Shown one piece after another: positions 46,372-54,623 of a DNA stretch of 64,000 nucleotides. Where the stretch lies: contig CAZCKU010000005.1 of NCBI GenBank assembly GCA_964499365.1, positions 124,001 to 188,000 of the forward strand. The letters run 5' to 3'. Below the pieces are notes generated by a model. That model was not told where the DNA came from and made no database searches. It saw only the letters and a list, made by a program, of their open reading frames with translations. The translations under genes and the position numbers were made by a program. How positions within the stretch are numbered: position 1 is the first letter of the stretch; each line of letters opens with the position of its first letter. Source of the DNA: PALSA-1316 sp964499365 (lineage in GTDB: Bacteria > Nitrospirota > Thermodesulfovibrionia > Thermodesulfovibrionales > UBA6898).

Positions 46372-46824
46372 ATGGCTGTAACCATCAGGAAAGCCCGGGC
46401 ACCCGATCTCCCCGAAATGTGCGGCCTGCTTGCGGAGCTGTTCAGTATTGAAGCTGATTTCAGCCCTGACAGGGGAAAACAGTTCCGGGGGCTTGAGCTG
46501 CTCCTGAGCGGAACAGCCGGATTATCGGTCGTCCTCGTTGCTGAGGCGGATGCCTCCATCGTGGGCATGTGTTCACTGCAGATCGTGATCTCGACCGCTG
46601 AAGGCGGTCCGGTCGGCTTGCTGGAAGACCTTGTGGTACGAAAAGATTACCGCGGCAGGGGGATTGGGACAAGCCTCCTCTCCGAAATCGTCCGGTGGAG
46701 CCGGACAAGAAATCTTTCGAGGATACAGCTTTTAAGGGATGCAGACAATCCTGCCGCGCGAGAATTCTATATTGTGAACGGCTGGACCGAGACAAAACTC
46801 GTCTGCATGAGGAAGGTACCCTGA
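46372..46824 (+). CDS. GNAT-family N-acetyltransferase
   Basis: 150 residues. The acetyl-CoA pyrophosphate-binding motif is VRKDYRGRGIGTSLLSEI (about 86-103), followed by DADNPAAREFYIVNGW, the usual substrate-side motif. It acetylates an unknown amine (protein, antibiotic or small molecule). It lies 40 bases after fdxB, so it may be expressed with nif genes. Confidence 0.85.
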   Translation: MAVTIRKARAPDLPEMCGLLAELFSIEADFSPDRGKQFRGLELLLSGTAGLSVVLVAEADASIVGMCSLQIVISTAEGGPVGLLEDLVVRKDYRGRGIGTSLLSEIVRWSRTRNLSRIQLLRDADNPAAREFYIVNGWTETKLVCMRKVP

Positions 46825-47190
46825 AGTCCGAGGTTGTTTTCGCATCCGGGAGTCCGCCCCACGACATAGTAAAAAACAGCAATGCCTCTTGTTGACATCA
46901 CCCACGACACATGATAGATATGTTCTGGCAGGCTGGCAGCGCGCTCAAAAAAAATAACAGTAAGCATCTATGAACTGCAGTTGGTGGTATAACAGATGGC
47001 GTCGGCAGCACGTTTGAGAGTTTCACCAGCATCAGACCTCTCATCTTTTTCCGGTGCTGTATACTTCCCGTGCATTTCAGTGTAATGGCATCTGTCACCA
47101 AAAGGCGCCTTCAGCCCGGGAACCGGCAGGTGACGCCGGGGAACTTTTTCTGATACTATTACGCATGACGCATTTTGAGGAGGATCGAAA
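46825..47190. other. Intergenic stretch, no convincing gene
   Basis: 366 bases. A short leftward frame (about 46968-47075) has coding-like charged composition but no ribosome site, and may be a gene remnant. A strong GAGGAGG at the right end serves the next gene. No terminator or repeat stands out. Confidence 0.4.
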
Positions 47191-48291
47191 ATGCACCGCA
47201 TGTCTTTCTTCAACTCCCGGTGGGTAAAGGGGCTTATCACATCGGCTCTTATTCCTGCTGCAGTCTTGATGACCGGCATTGCCCTTCTATCCCGCAGTGC
47301 ATCCGCATCTTCGACGCGTCTGATCCAGGGCGGACCGCCGGTCAATAAGAGTACGCTGCTGTCTGCCTATACTTCGATCACCGGATCACCTGCCTTAATC
47401 GAGGCGCAGGCGGGGACATTCAGGGAAAGCCTTGTTATCGCGAATGGTGCAGATATTACGCTTGCCGGGGGACATGATGCAGCCTTTACCACTGTCGTCG
47501 GCAGGTCCTTCATCGAAGGCAGCCTCGAAATCCGATCAGGCTCGGTCGTAATGGATTCGATAGTCCTGACATCCCCCCGCCCAGGACCAAGCAGGATCAT
47601 CTACCTGCATCACAGCACCGGCGGCAATATCTGGGATGGCGGAGTGCCGGAATATATCGCCGCACACAACTCCAGCCACAGCACGAACTATGTCATCACT
47701 GAAAGGGCCTATCCGAACAGCCCCTACCCCTGGGAAAATTATCCGTATGACTATTGGAACCTCTGGGTAAATACTTCCGGCCCGGTAACAGAACCTGGAA
47801 TCGCCTCGCTTGATGTTTTGGCGGCGGAATATGACGTGATCGTCTTCAAGCACTGTTTCCCTGTCAGTGGAATCCAGGACGACGCAAGTGCGGGCGACGT
47901 GACCTCGGGTGAAAAAACCCTTCCCAACTATACATTGCAATATGAGGCTCTCAAGGCAAAGATGCACCAGTTCCCCGACAACAAGTTCATCGTATGGACC
48001 GGCGCTGCACTGGTGCAGAATGCCACTGATCCCGGGCAGGCCGGGCGGGCAGATGCGTTTTTTGAGTGGGTCAGGTCAACCTGGGATGAAAGGGGAGATA
48101 ATATCTTCATATGGGACTTTTGGACCCTGGAAACAGGGGGCGGGATCTATATGCTGGATGCACATGCCGCCAGCAGTGGTGATTCCCATCCCAGCGGAGC
48201 ATTTTCATCAACGGTTGCCCCGTACCTCGGCCAGAGGATTGTAGACGTGATAGAGGAGGCCGGAGATTCTACCGGCATTTTGGGGCAATAA
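47191..48291 (+). CDS. Exported SGNH-hydrolase-like protein
   Basis: 366 residues with GAGGAGG upstream. Signal peptide (about 1-39, ending SASA). Residues 40-125 have short strand repeats (GADITLAGG, GSLEIRSGSVVMDSI) that look like a small parallel beta-helix. A second domain begins at IIYLHHSTGGNIWDGG and ends with SSGDSHPSGAFSSTVAP, whose Asp-X-His spacing resembles block V of SGNH/GDSL esterases; HHSTGGN could supply the nucleophile serine. Substrate unknown, possibly a surface polysaccharide. It overlaps the convergent tautomerase gene by 23 bases. Confidence 0.55.
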   Translation: MHRMSFFNSRWVKGLITSALIPAAVLMTGIALLSRSASASSTRLIQGGPPVNKSTLLSAYTSITGSPALIEAQAGTFRESLVIANGADITLAGGHDAAFTTVVGRSFIEGSLEIRSGSVVMDSIVLTSPRPGPSRIIYLHHSTGGNIWDGGVPEYIAAHNSSHSTNYVITERAYPNSPYPWENYPYDYWNLWVNTSGPVTEPGIASLDVLAAEYDVIVFKHCFPVSGIQDDASAGDVTSGEKTLPNYTLQYEALKAKMHQFPDNKFIVWTGAALVQNATDPGQAGRADAFFEWVRSTWDERGDNIFIWDFWTLETGGGIYMLDAHAASSGDSHPSGAFSSTVAPYLGQRIVDVIEEAGDSTGILGQ

Positions 48292-48670
48292 ATCTGTATT
48301 CCTGAGTAGCGCCGGAGTAACCCCAAGCATCCGCTTTCAGTTCATGAATAACGATATAGCTCGCAGGATTGAGCTTGCCGATTACGGACTCGACGGTCTC
48401 AAATATTTTACTGATATACAAAGCCTTTTCATCCTTGGTGTTTGTGCCTTCAGTCACTTTAATGTCGAGGAAGAATGTAGCGGTGTCCTGCGAAGCAACT
48501 GCTGCGCCGCCGACAAACCAGTTCTCGGGCCTTATATACTCGACTGCGACTGAAGTCAGTTCCTTTTTTTTCTTCAGGACCTCTGCGGTCAGATCGGTAA
48601 GCGCCCTGCAAATCCGGGCGGTGGTCTCGCCTGCTTCAGGAACCGTCACTTTGATGTTCAAATATGGCAT
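48269..48670 (-). CDS. Tautomerase/MIF-superfamily protein
   Basis: 133 residues with AGGAGG upstream. Begins Met-Pro (MPYLNIKVTVPEAGETT), so removal of Met would expose the catalytic Pro1 of the tautomerase superfamily. A central VAVEYIRPENWFVGG matches the 4-oxalocrotonate tautomerase/MIF pattern. Longer than the 60-residue 4-OT type. The substrate is unknown. Confidence 0.65.
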   Translation of the reverse strand: MPYLNIKVTVPEAGETTARICRALTDLTAEVLKKKKELTSVAVEYIRPENWFVGGAAVASQDTATFFLDIKVTEGTNTKDEKALYISKIFETVESVIGKLNPASYIVIHELKADAWGYSGATQEYRFIAPKCR

Positions 48671-48681
48671 ACAACCCTCCT

Positions 48682-48873
48682 TTAATCGGTCATTAATGCG
48701 ACAAAGACGCCTTTCACCTTCCCTGCTATCTTTCCTTCGTATTCGAGAACAGATGAATGCTCCATGCGTGCCGTCTTCTTTCGTTTAAGCATGACAAGAA
48801 ACTTATTCCCGTCGCCTTCAGAAGGAGCATCTCCCGAGGCACTTGCCGAGTTCTTCTGATATCCATGCTTCAC
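48682..48873 (-). CDS. Possible small protein upstream of the tautomerase
   Basis: 63 residues, basic, no recognised family, no strong ribosome site. Its stop overlaps the ribosome site of the tautomerase gene, which would fit a two-gene operon. It could equally be non-coding. Confidence 0.25.
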   Translation of the reverse strand: MKHGYQKNSASASGDAPSEGDGNKFLVMLKRKKTARMEHSSVLEYEGKIAGKVKGVFVALMTD

Positions 48874-48882
48874 ATCTTAGCA

Positions 48883-49179
48883 TCAGGAGCCGCCGATAAT
48901 CAGTGTCAGGCTCGCATCACTGAATGCCCAGATGACCAGCATGCCGTCCGCACGTGGTCTGAATTCATCTCCGCCCTGCAGTATATGGTCTTGCCGGTCG
49001 CCCTCCTGCGTGAGAAGGACAGTACCCGACTCGCACCGTATGCATGAGCAGCACCGGGCCCCGATTCTTCTCGTCTCATTTCCTGTCATAGCCAGCTGCC
49101 CCTGAAGAGGTATCCCCTCAAGGCTGAAGGCAGAACAGGACCTGAACAGCCTCAGCATAGTATGCACTGCATGGTACAT
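48883..49179 (-). CDS. DUF2917-like small protein
   Basis: About 98 residues if started at the ATG of 49179; an earlier ATG at 49275 would put the palindromic operator inside the gene. The C-terminal block CESGTVLLTQEGDRQDHILQ then GDEFRPRADGMLVI resembles the DUF2917 cupin-like family, whose function is not known. Cysteines cluster at RCCSCIRC. It is divergent from a MocR-type regulator, a recurrent arrangement, so regulation by that neighbour is likely. Confidence 0.6.
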   Translation of the reverse strand: MYHAVHTMLRLFRSCSAFSLEGIPLQGQLAMTGNETRRIGARCCSCIRCESGTVLLTQEGDRQDHILQGGDEFRPRADGMLVIWAFSDASLTLIIGGS

Positions 49180-49235
49180 GTCGAAATAATACACCTGACG
49201 ATGCAATAATAACAGATGCAGTGTCAGCATATTAT

Positions 49236-49273
49236 GACCGGTACAGTTTTGAATCGCAATAACTGTACCGGTC
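49236..49273. promoter_or_regulatory. Perfect 13-bp inverted repeat, probable MocR operator
   Basis: GACCGGTACAGTT (49236-49248) and AACTGTACCGGTC (49261-49273), 12-base centre. It lies in the divergent DUF2917/regulator gap, 65 bases before the regulator start. MocR/PdxR regulators usually bind such divergent gaps. Confidence 0.7.
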
Positions 49274-49338
49274 ACCGGTGCGCCGAACTGTATATTTTCA
49301 ATAGTGCAGCAGTGCTGTAAGATTAAGAAGGGAAGAAA

Positions 49339-50751
49339 ATGAAGACAACTCTCTATGATTCGGTCTCAGGCCGCATTGAACAGATGATCTCAGGCGGTGT
49401 ATATGCATGCGGCGACAAAATCCCGTCTGTACGCACTCTCAGCAGCCAGATGAAAGTCAGCGTAACGACGGTGCTGGAGGCATACCGACTGCTTGAAGAC
49501 AGGGGCCTTATAGACTGCAGACCCCAATCGGGATACTACGTGCGATCGGCTGCATCCCAGAGTCTGCCTGAGCCGGAGATTTCCGACCCGGTTATGGAAC
49601 CCACCACGGTAACGGTAAGCGATCTTTCGATGATGGTCATGCAGGATACCCGCAGGGGCGATTTCATCCAGCTCGGCGCTGCCATCCCCAACAGCGATCT
49701 GCTTCCTGCGGACCGCCTGAGCAGGATCATGTCGCAGGTCACGCGCAGATTCGGCCCCAGGAGTCTTGCCTACGAATTTGCGCCCGGCGTGGAGTCACTG
49801 CGGGCACAGATAGCAAAACGGGCCCTGTATTCCGGCTGCACCATGACCCCTGACGATATCATTATCACCTCCGGATGCCAGGAGGCGATTGTGCTTGCTC
49901 TTCAGGCGCTCTGCAGACGCGGAGACACCGTGGCTGTCGAGTCGCCCACCTTCTATAATTTTTTTCAGGCCATCGAAGCGCTCGGGCTCATGGCTCTCGA
50001 AATACCGACACATCCACGAAATGGCGTATGCGTGGAGACACTGCGCAGAACGCTCAGGCAGACCAGGGTAAAAGCGTGTCTCCTTACCCCGAACTTCAAT
50101 AACCCTCTCGGCAGCTGCATGCCTGACAGCTCTAAGCAGGCATTGGTGAACCTTCTTGCAGAACGCAATATCCCGCTTATAGAGGATGATATATACGGTG
50201 ATCTCGCCTATTCAATCAGGCGGCCTTTCACCGCCAAATCCTTTGACCGGACAGGCAATGTAATTCTCTGCTCTTCGTTTTCAAAGACCCTTGCGCCCGG
50301 CTACCGCATAGGCTGGATAGCGCCGGGTCGCCTGTATGCGGAGGTGCTCCGTCTCAAGTCCGTAGGCAGTCTCGGTACTGCTACACCCACGCAACTGGCC
50401 CTTTCCGCCTTTATAGCCGACGGCGGGTACGACCGGCACCTGCGGCGGATACGAAAGGCATATGCACAGAATGTAAGCAGGCTCGCCGCGGTGGTTAGCG
50501 AGCATTTTCCGGCGGGCACCAAAGTGACCCGTCCGCAGGGCGGACATGTTCTCTGGATTGAACTTCCGAAGAAATCGGATTCAATATCACTCTACGAAAA
50601 GGCACGCAGGGCGAAGATATCAATAGCGCCCGGCCCGATCTTCTCCTCCCAGTCCAAATATCGGAACTGTTTCAGGTTAAACGCCTCCGTGTGGTCCGAC
50701 AAGATACGTGACGCCGTCGTAATGCTGGGAAGACTCGCATCCCGCTGCTGA
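49339..50751 (+). CDS. MocR/PdxR-type transcriptional regulator (GntR HTH + aminotransferase fold)
   Basis: 470 residues. Winged helix at the N-terminus (about 1-72, with KIPSVRTLSSQMKVSVTTVL), a linker, then an aminotransferase class I domain (about 110-465). The PLP lysine is in CSSFSKTLAPGYRIGW; LTPNFNNPLGSCMPD and the C-terminal NCFRLNA Arg are conserved fold-type I motifs. Such proteins sense PLP or amino acids. The effector is not readable. Divergent from the DUF2917 gene with a palindrome between. Confidence 0.92.
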   Translation: MKTTLYDSVSGRIEQMISGGVYACGDKIPSVRTLSSQMKVSVTTVLEAYRLLEDRGLIDCRPQSGYYVRSAASQSLPEPEISDPVMEPTTVTVSDLSMMVMQDTRRGDFIQLGAAIPNSDLLPADRLSRIMSQVTRRFGPRSLAYEFAPGVESLRAQIAKRALYSGCTMTPDDIIITSGCQEAIVLALQALCRRGDTVAVESPTFYNFFQAIEALGLMALEIPTHPRNGVCVETLRRTLRQTRVKACLLTPNFNNPLGSCMPDSSKQALVNLLAERNIPLIEDDIYGDLAYSIRRPFTAKSFDRTGNVILCSSFSKTLAPGYRIGWIAPGRLYAEVLRLKSVGSLGTATPTQLALSAFIADGGYDRHLRRIRKAYAQNVSRLAAVVSEHFPAGTKVTRPQGGHVLWIELPKKSDSISLYEKARRAKISIAPGPIFSSQSKYRNCFRLNASVWSDKIRDAVVMLGRLASRC

Positions 50752-50948
50752 AGACAGTTCATCTTTTCCTGAAAGTGACCGCAATAGTCGGTCTTTCCAT
50801 TTACACACCTTGCAAACAGAATTGGTGACTCACACCTACGGGTGGACGCACTTGCCTCCATGTACTTGATGGGTCAGGACAAGTTCACCGACAAAGCAAT
50901 AGCATGAAGCAACTTAAAAGTTGATAATTCATGATTGAAACATTCAAT

Positions 50949-50978
50949 AAAAAAGGGCGGGAAGTATTTTCCCGCCCT
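50949..50978 (-). terminator. Terminator of the IPTL-CTERM gene
   Basis: 9-bp stem (GGGCGGGAA / TTCCCGCCC) followed on the minus strand by six T residues, 27 bases after the stop of the 51005-51631 gene. Confidence 0.85.
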
Positions 50979-51004
50979 GATAAACTTAGCCTTAATATTG
51001 ACTT

Positions 51005-51631
51005 TTAACCTGTTATCTTCTTTCTCCTCAGATAATAGACCGACACAACCCCTGCAAGTATTAAGAAGATTATCATTCCCCATTCGTTTATGGTTGGAAC
51101 TCTCTGAACATTCTGAACAAGTGTTATATCAGGGAGTATCTGCCAATTTATAGTGCCTCTGACTGACGTATCAGCATCCCAGGTAGTTACAACAACTTCA
51201 TAGTTGGTCCCAGCCGCAAGGTTGTCCGTTATCCTGGACAGAGGCCATTGAGATCCCCCATCATCATCACATACTATAAGATTGGCTGCAGGATTTGATG
51301 GATCAAAGCTCGGGCTATATAAAGCAATAAATGTATCCAACCCCGAACTTGGCAAAAGTGTCTCCATTGTATGGGACCCGGACGTGCCGGTAACAAAGGA
51401 CTGGCTCTCATAAATATGATCACCCAATATAATCGGGCACAAATCATGGCCGCCCAATCTATTTTGTCCGGGAAAACTACCACCGGCGACAACCGGAGCA
51501 TCACTAAGCGTTACAGTAAAAGTACTTGAACCAGAAATAGTCGAATCGAAAGTTGTCGCCATAACACTCTGAGGAAAGATTAACGCAATCAAGAGAAGTG
51601 TCACCATTAAAGTTTTCTTTCGAACTAACAT
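51005..51631 (-). CDS. Exported IPTL-CTERM sorting-domain protein
   Basis: 208 residues with AGGAGG upstream. Signal peptide (about 1-25). The mature domain (DTFIALYSPSFDPS, CDDDGGSQWPLSRITDNL, TNYEVVVTTWD) resembles the bacterial pre-peptidase C-terminal beta-sandwich. The C-terminus has VPTINEWGMIIF, a membrane helix and RRKK, the IPTL-CTERM tripartite signal that, by family knowledge, is processed by an exosortase/archaeosortase-type enzyme (none in the window). Probably a surface or biofilm protein. Confidence 0.75.
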   Translation of the reverse strand: MLVRKKTLMVTLLLIALIFPQSVMATTFDSTISGSSTFTVTLSDAPVVAGGSFPGQNRLGGHDLCPIILGDHIYESQSFVTGTSGSHTMETLLPSSGLDTFIALYSPSFDPSNPAANLIVCDDDGGSQWPLSRITDNLAAGTNYEVVVTTWDADTSVRGTINWQILPDITLVQNVQRVPTINEWGMIIFLILAGVVSVYYLRRKKITG

Positions 51632-52209
51632 ACCAGTATTACCTCCTAGGATTTCTTTAGACTTTATTTATTTGCTGCAACAGCAACCCTGCTACCCCGA
51701 TTAATCTGAACCCGTGGTTTTGCATCCATCTTCTCAGCAGGTTCGCTCTTATATATATTCAAAGGTTAGATGCTACATTATCACATAAGAATTGTCAAAT
51801 AACGTCAAATTTTTATAAATAATTATATCTAAGATTTTCTTATGATTACTGCTTGAAACTTTGCGTTTTTTTAATCGAATTGAAACTGTCGATTACAGTC
51901 AATTATTATCCATAGAAGTCCACAATAAATATGAGATAGTCAATCCGTTTGTTTCAGGAAGAAGTCGAAACGCCAACTAAGACGCATAAACACGAACCCA
52001 GAATTAATCAATATCTAATTCTCTCTCAATAATTCAGCTTCTCCCCTTATTTGGATTTTGCACCCCCCCTGTTAAACAGTATGGGGGGCTTAGTTGTTCT
52101 GAACAGTATTTGTGTTGACAGCAGCTGTAAACGCAACTCGTAACCTGCTGTACTGAGAAGTACACTGACAAGTCCGCACACTGCAGCATGCAAGCAGCGG
52201 GGTCAGTTA
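51632..52209. other. AT-rich intergenic stretch
   Basis: 578 bases, clearly AT-richer than the surroundings. It carries the promoter region of the IPTL-CTERM gene on the right side of that gene; I see no other gene, terminator or repeat. The composition fits horizontally acquired or decayed DNA. Confidence 0.4.
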
Positions 52210-52306
52210 CTCACAGAAGTAAGCACGGCCGGGCGTCATCAAGATTGTGATATGTACTTCCCGTACTCCGCGGTCAAGCGACCTTCGCAATTCCTGTTTG
52301 TTAGTC
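52210..52306 (+). repeat. 97-bp direct repeat, left copy
   Basis: Identical to 53482-53578 base for base. The left copy continues uninterrupted into GGTGAATCAAGC, whereas the right copy is cut by the prophage end. Short leftward frames cross it without a recognised product. Confidence 0.95.
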
Positions 52307-52493
52307 GGTGAATCAAGCACTGCAAAGGGGACAAGGGACGATGCGGAGTTGCAGGTGGAGTGAACAGCCATGACGACGATTCTATCCCTCTCCGCTTCAG
52401 GATATAATTGTGCGGAAAACAAGCCAGCTGCGCTTCGCCCATTACCCCATGGTCAAACCAGCAACGTTTCAAACAACCAAACGGACGAAAAAA

Positions 52494-53153
52494 CTACTGT
52501 CCACTGCGCACCGGCCAAACATAGTTGCTGCTGGGCTTATTGTCATCCGCCACAATGCCGTCGATCATACTGATGATCCAGGCTAAATCGGCGTCGATGC
52601 TACTTCCGGACCAGTAGCCGCTGGTCTGGACATTATCGAAAATATTACCCGGGGTCCAATGTCCTGTTCCTGCTGCATTCGTCAGCGCGGGATTTGTGTA
52701 GCCGCGATTTCTCGCACTCTGTACCATTGCCATCCACTCCAGCTTCGTCGGCAGCCTCCAGTCTCCAACATCCGAGCCGTCAGTCAATCCGCACAACCCG
52801 CTGCTGAGGCCCGCGGCCCAAAGCTTGGCATTATCCCATGTCAGATTTCCATTAATATTCTGAATGCCGCCGCTGGTATCTGTACACCGTGCGTTCTTCA
52901 GCCATATCGATCCTGTGCGGCAGTCCGTTACTGTTCCGTCGCCATTTGGACTGAAGGGATTGCTGTTTAATTCATATCTGCCAATGCAGTCGGTGGCTGC
53001 TGTCGTCTGTGATGTGCCGTCAGGAAAACTGATAGTCCCTGTGCCTGATAAATTAAGATCTCCGTTCACCTCAACTCCTGATGCGGCATACGCGGGTACG
53101 ATAACGACTAACATCAAAAAATATATGCATACAAACGTCTGCTTCCCCGGCAT
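52494..53153 (-). CDS. Exported DUF1566 (Lcl_C-like) protein
   Basis: 219 residues from the ATG at 53153 (GGGGAGGA upstream). Signal peptide (about 1-24, cleavage after AYA). A short collagen/tail-fibre-like strand repeat (VNGDLNLSGTGTISFPDGT) precedes a DUF1566 domain: GTVTDCRTGSIWLKNARC, GDWRLPTKLEWMAMV, YWSGSSIDADLAWIISM and YVWPVRSG at the end. The domain is a C-type-lectin-like fold common in surface proteins; ligand unknown. It lies between the two 97-bp repeats. Confidence 0.75.
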   Translation of the reverse strand: MPGKQTFVCIYFLMLVVIVPAYAASGVEVNGDLNLSGTGTISFPDGTSQTTAATDCIGRYELNSNPFSPNGDGTVTDCRTGSIWLKNARCTDTSGGIQNINGNLTWDNAKLWAAGLSSGLCGLTDGSDVGDWRLPTKLEWMAMVQSARNRGYTNPALTNAAGTGHWTPGNIFDNVQTSGYWSGSSIDADLAWIISMIDGIVADDNKPSSNYVWPVRSGQ

Positions 53154-53481
53154 CGGTTCCTCCCCTTGCTTCACAAATTCAGCCGTGAAACACGGCTATG
53201 TTATCGTCTTTATAATGGCTCTGTTATGGCAATCTGTCAACTGAATAAACGCACCGCAAATGGAGCTCGCCAACACATTAGATTCCCGGCAAATTAGCAC
53301 CATTGAGCCGGATTCAGCCGTGATGGTTTGCCGGTGGATGAGGTATGTTAGTGGGGACCAGTACCCTCTCAGGTACGGGACATAATTTTGCAGATAGTCA
53401 GAAGGTGCGGCATACGTCCCGTATCATTGTCAGCCAGCATGTAACCTACACCGAGTCAGAGTAGGCCGTTAGTTCTGATGC
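53154..53481. other. Intergenic stretch before the right 97-bp repeat
   Basis: 328 bases between the DUF1566 start and the repeat. It contains the DUF1566 gene promoter region. No gene or hairpin stands out. Confidence 0.4.
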
Positions 53482-53578
53482 CTCACAGAAGTAAGCACGG
53501 CCGGGCGTCATCAAGATTGTGATATGTACTTCCCGTACTCCGCGGTCAAGCGACCTTCGCAATTCCTGTTTGTTAGTC
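53482..53578 (+). repeat. 97-bp direct repeat, right copy, interrupted by the prophage
   Basis: Same 97 bases as 52210-52306 at an offset of 1272. Identity stops exactly at the TG dinucleotide that begins the prophage, so the original repeat may have been longer. Confidence 0.95.
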
Positions 53579-53687
53579 TGAAAAATCTATATTTTTTCAG
53601 GTAGTTTGCTTTCTCTCTCTCGGGTTTGTGTTCGCTCTAACTCATAGGAATTAAAGGGGATTTATGTATTCGGCGCGTCGTTTTCGG

Positions 53688-53771
53688 TTTGCCATTAAAT
53701 TGCACTTTCTGCCGGGTAATTGCCACTTTCACCATTCAGTTTGCCATTTTTCACAAGGGTCTCAATTTGCC
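53688..53771. repeat. Phased TTGCC repeats near the prophage left end
   Basis: TTTGCCATT (53688), TTGCACTTT (53700), TTGCCACTTT (53720), TTTGCCATTTTT (53740) and ATTTGCC (53765). Three copies are exactly 20 bases apart. They are candidate transposase-binding sites of attL, or operators. Confidence 0.5.
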
Positions 53772-53772
53772 T

Positions 53773-54090
53773 TCAGCGGCCCTTTAATATCTCCTTAAAG
53801 GCATCATCAAGGCTATTTGAAACCTTCAACTCTCTCTCTCGGATCTGCTCCTCAGTAAAGGCCCTGAAGCGGCAGCGACATCCTTTATGTAGAAGCTTTA
53901 TCATACTCTGCCATATCGGATCAGTAATCAGAAATACTTTTTTATTCAAGAAGTTGCACGTTTCACACGTCTGTATGTCCTCGACTGCCACCCACTGCAA
54001 ATAAGGCCGATGGGTTTTGTTCTCCAGACAGTCCTTGTAGCGCTGCCTGTGATACTTTCGGGACTCTCTGTCGTCACTGGCTTGGTTCAC
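53773..54090 (-). CDS. Small protein resembling the Cys/His core of Mu gpF-type head proteins
   Basis: 105 residues, GTG start with a distant GAGGAG. The segment CETCNFLNKKVF, then DPIW and HKGCRCRF, follows the C-C...G-VF...D-W...H-CRC pattern of the phage Mu F-like (PF04233) minor head domain, but only that core is present and in a leftward cargo position. I infer a zinc-binding or structural mini-domain. It could be a remnant or an immunity factor. Confidence 0.5.
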   Translation of the reverse strand: MNQASDDRESRKYHRQRYKDCLENKTHRPYLQWVAVEDIQTCETCNFLNKKVFLITDPIWQSMIKLLHKGCRCRFRAFTEEQIRERELKVSNSLDDAFKEILKGR

Positions 54091-54128
54091 GGTGATTCGG
54101 GTTAAACTCCTCGATTTTGGCCTTCAAA

Positions 54129-54288
54129 ATGTCCGTCAATCCCCCAATATTGACGGACATGGCAACGGACAAGGCTCAATTATTGACGGACATGCTTAAA
54201 AATTCTTTCAAAACAATAAGTTGTGATAGATAAGCACTCTTTTTTCCTTCTCCATTACAGCCCTTCAATCTAAATATTGACGGACATT
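54129..54288. repeat. Four copies of a 12-mer, ATTGACGGACAT
   Basis: One inverted (54129-54140) and three direct copies (54149-54160, 54182-54193, 54277-54288) in the gap between two leftward cargo genes. The first two form an inverted pair with an 8-base centre. They are candidate binding sites for transposase, repressor or Ner. Confidence 0.75.
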
Positions 54289-54294
54289 GTTGAT

Positions 54295-54594
54295 TCACAT
54301 CTGTGTTTTGATAATCGCATTGATCTTTTCTCTTATATTGGGCTCAAGAATGTACTTATGTAGCAACCGGTAGAGATCGAAATCACCCTGAGAACCGGCG
54401 CTCATAGTATTGAGGGTGATAAATGCCACTACTCCGCTGTCGATCTGCTGCCGGGTCAGCCTCAGGTGGTATTCGCTCCCTCCGCAGGCTTCCTTATTGT
54501 AAAGGACCGGATCACCCGGAGAGAGAGTTTCCAAGGCCTTCACAATCATCTCCCGAGCCCCTTCCCTTTGCTGCCAGACTTTACTTTTCTCCAT
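54295..54594 (-). CDS. Prophage cargo protein of unknown function
   Basis: 99 residues from the ATG at 54594 (GAGGTGG upstream; a TTG four codons earlier lies in the ribosome site). Contains LSPGDPVLYNKEACGGSEYH and a C-terminal helix. No membrane segment or signal. I do not recognise it. It follows the 168-residue gene by 29 bases on the same strand. Confidence 0.5.
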   Translation of the reverse strand: MEKSKVWQQREGAREMIVKALETLSPGDPVLYNKEACGGSEYHLRLTRQQIDSGVVAFITLNTMSAGSQGDFDLYRLLHKYILEPNIREKINAIIKTQM

Positions 54595-54623
54595 ATTCCA
54601 CCTCAATTTCCACGCTCCCTTAT

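Noticed and set aside
46968..47345. Leftward 125-residue frame opposite the SGNH-like gene
   Set aside because: Its first half is the mirror of a well-supported gene; only the last 35 residues look coding-like and lack a ribosome site.
50874..51083. Leftward frame across the terminator at 50949
   Set aside because: It runs through a strong terminator hairpin and the end of the IPTL-CTERM gene in another frame.
52210..53578. 97-bp repeats as integron attC sites around a gene cassette
   Set aside because: The repeat ends in GTTAGTC, close to an attC inverse core, but it lacks a matching RYYYAAC start and the long imperfect palindrome attC needs; no integrase is visible.
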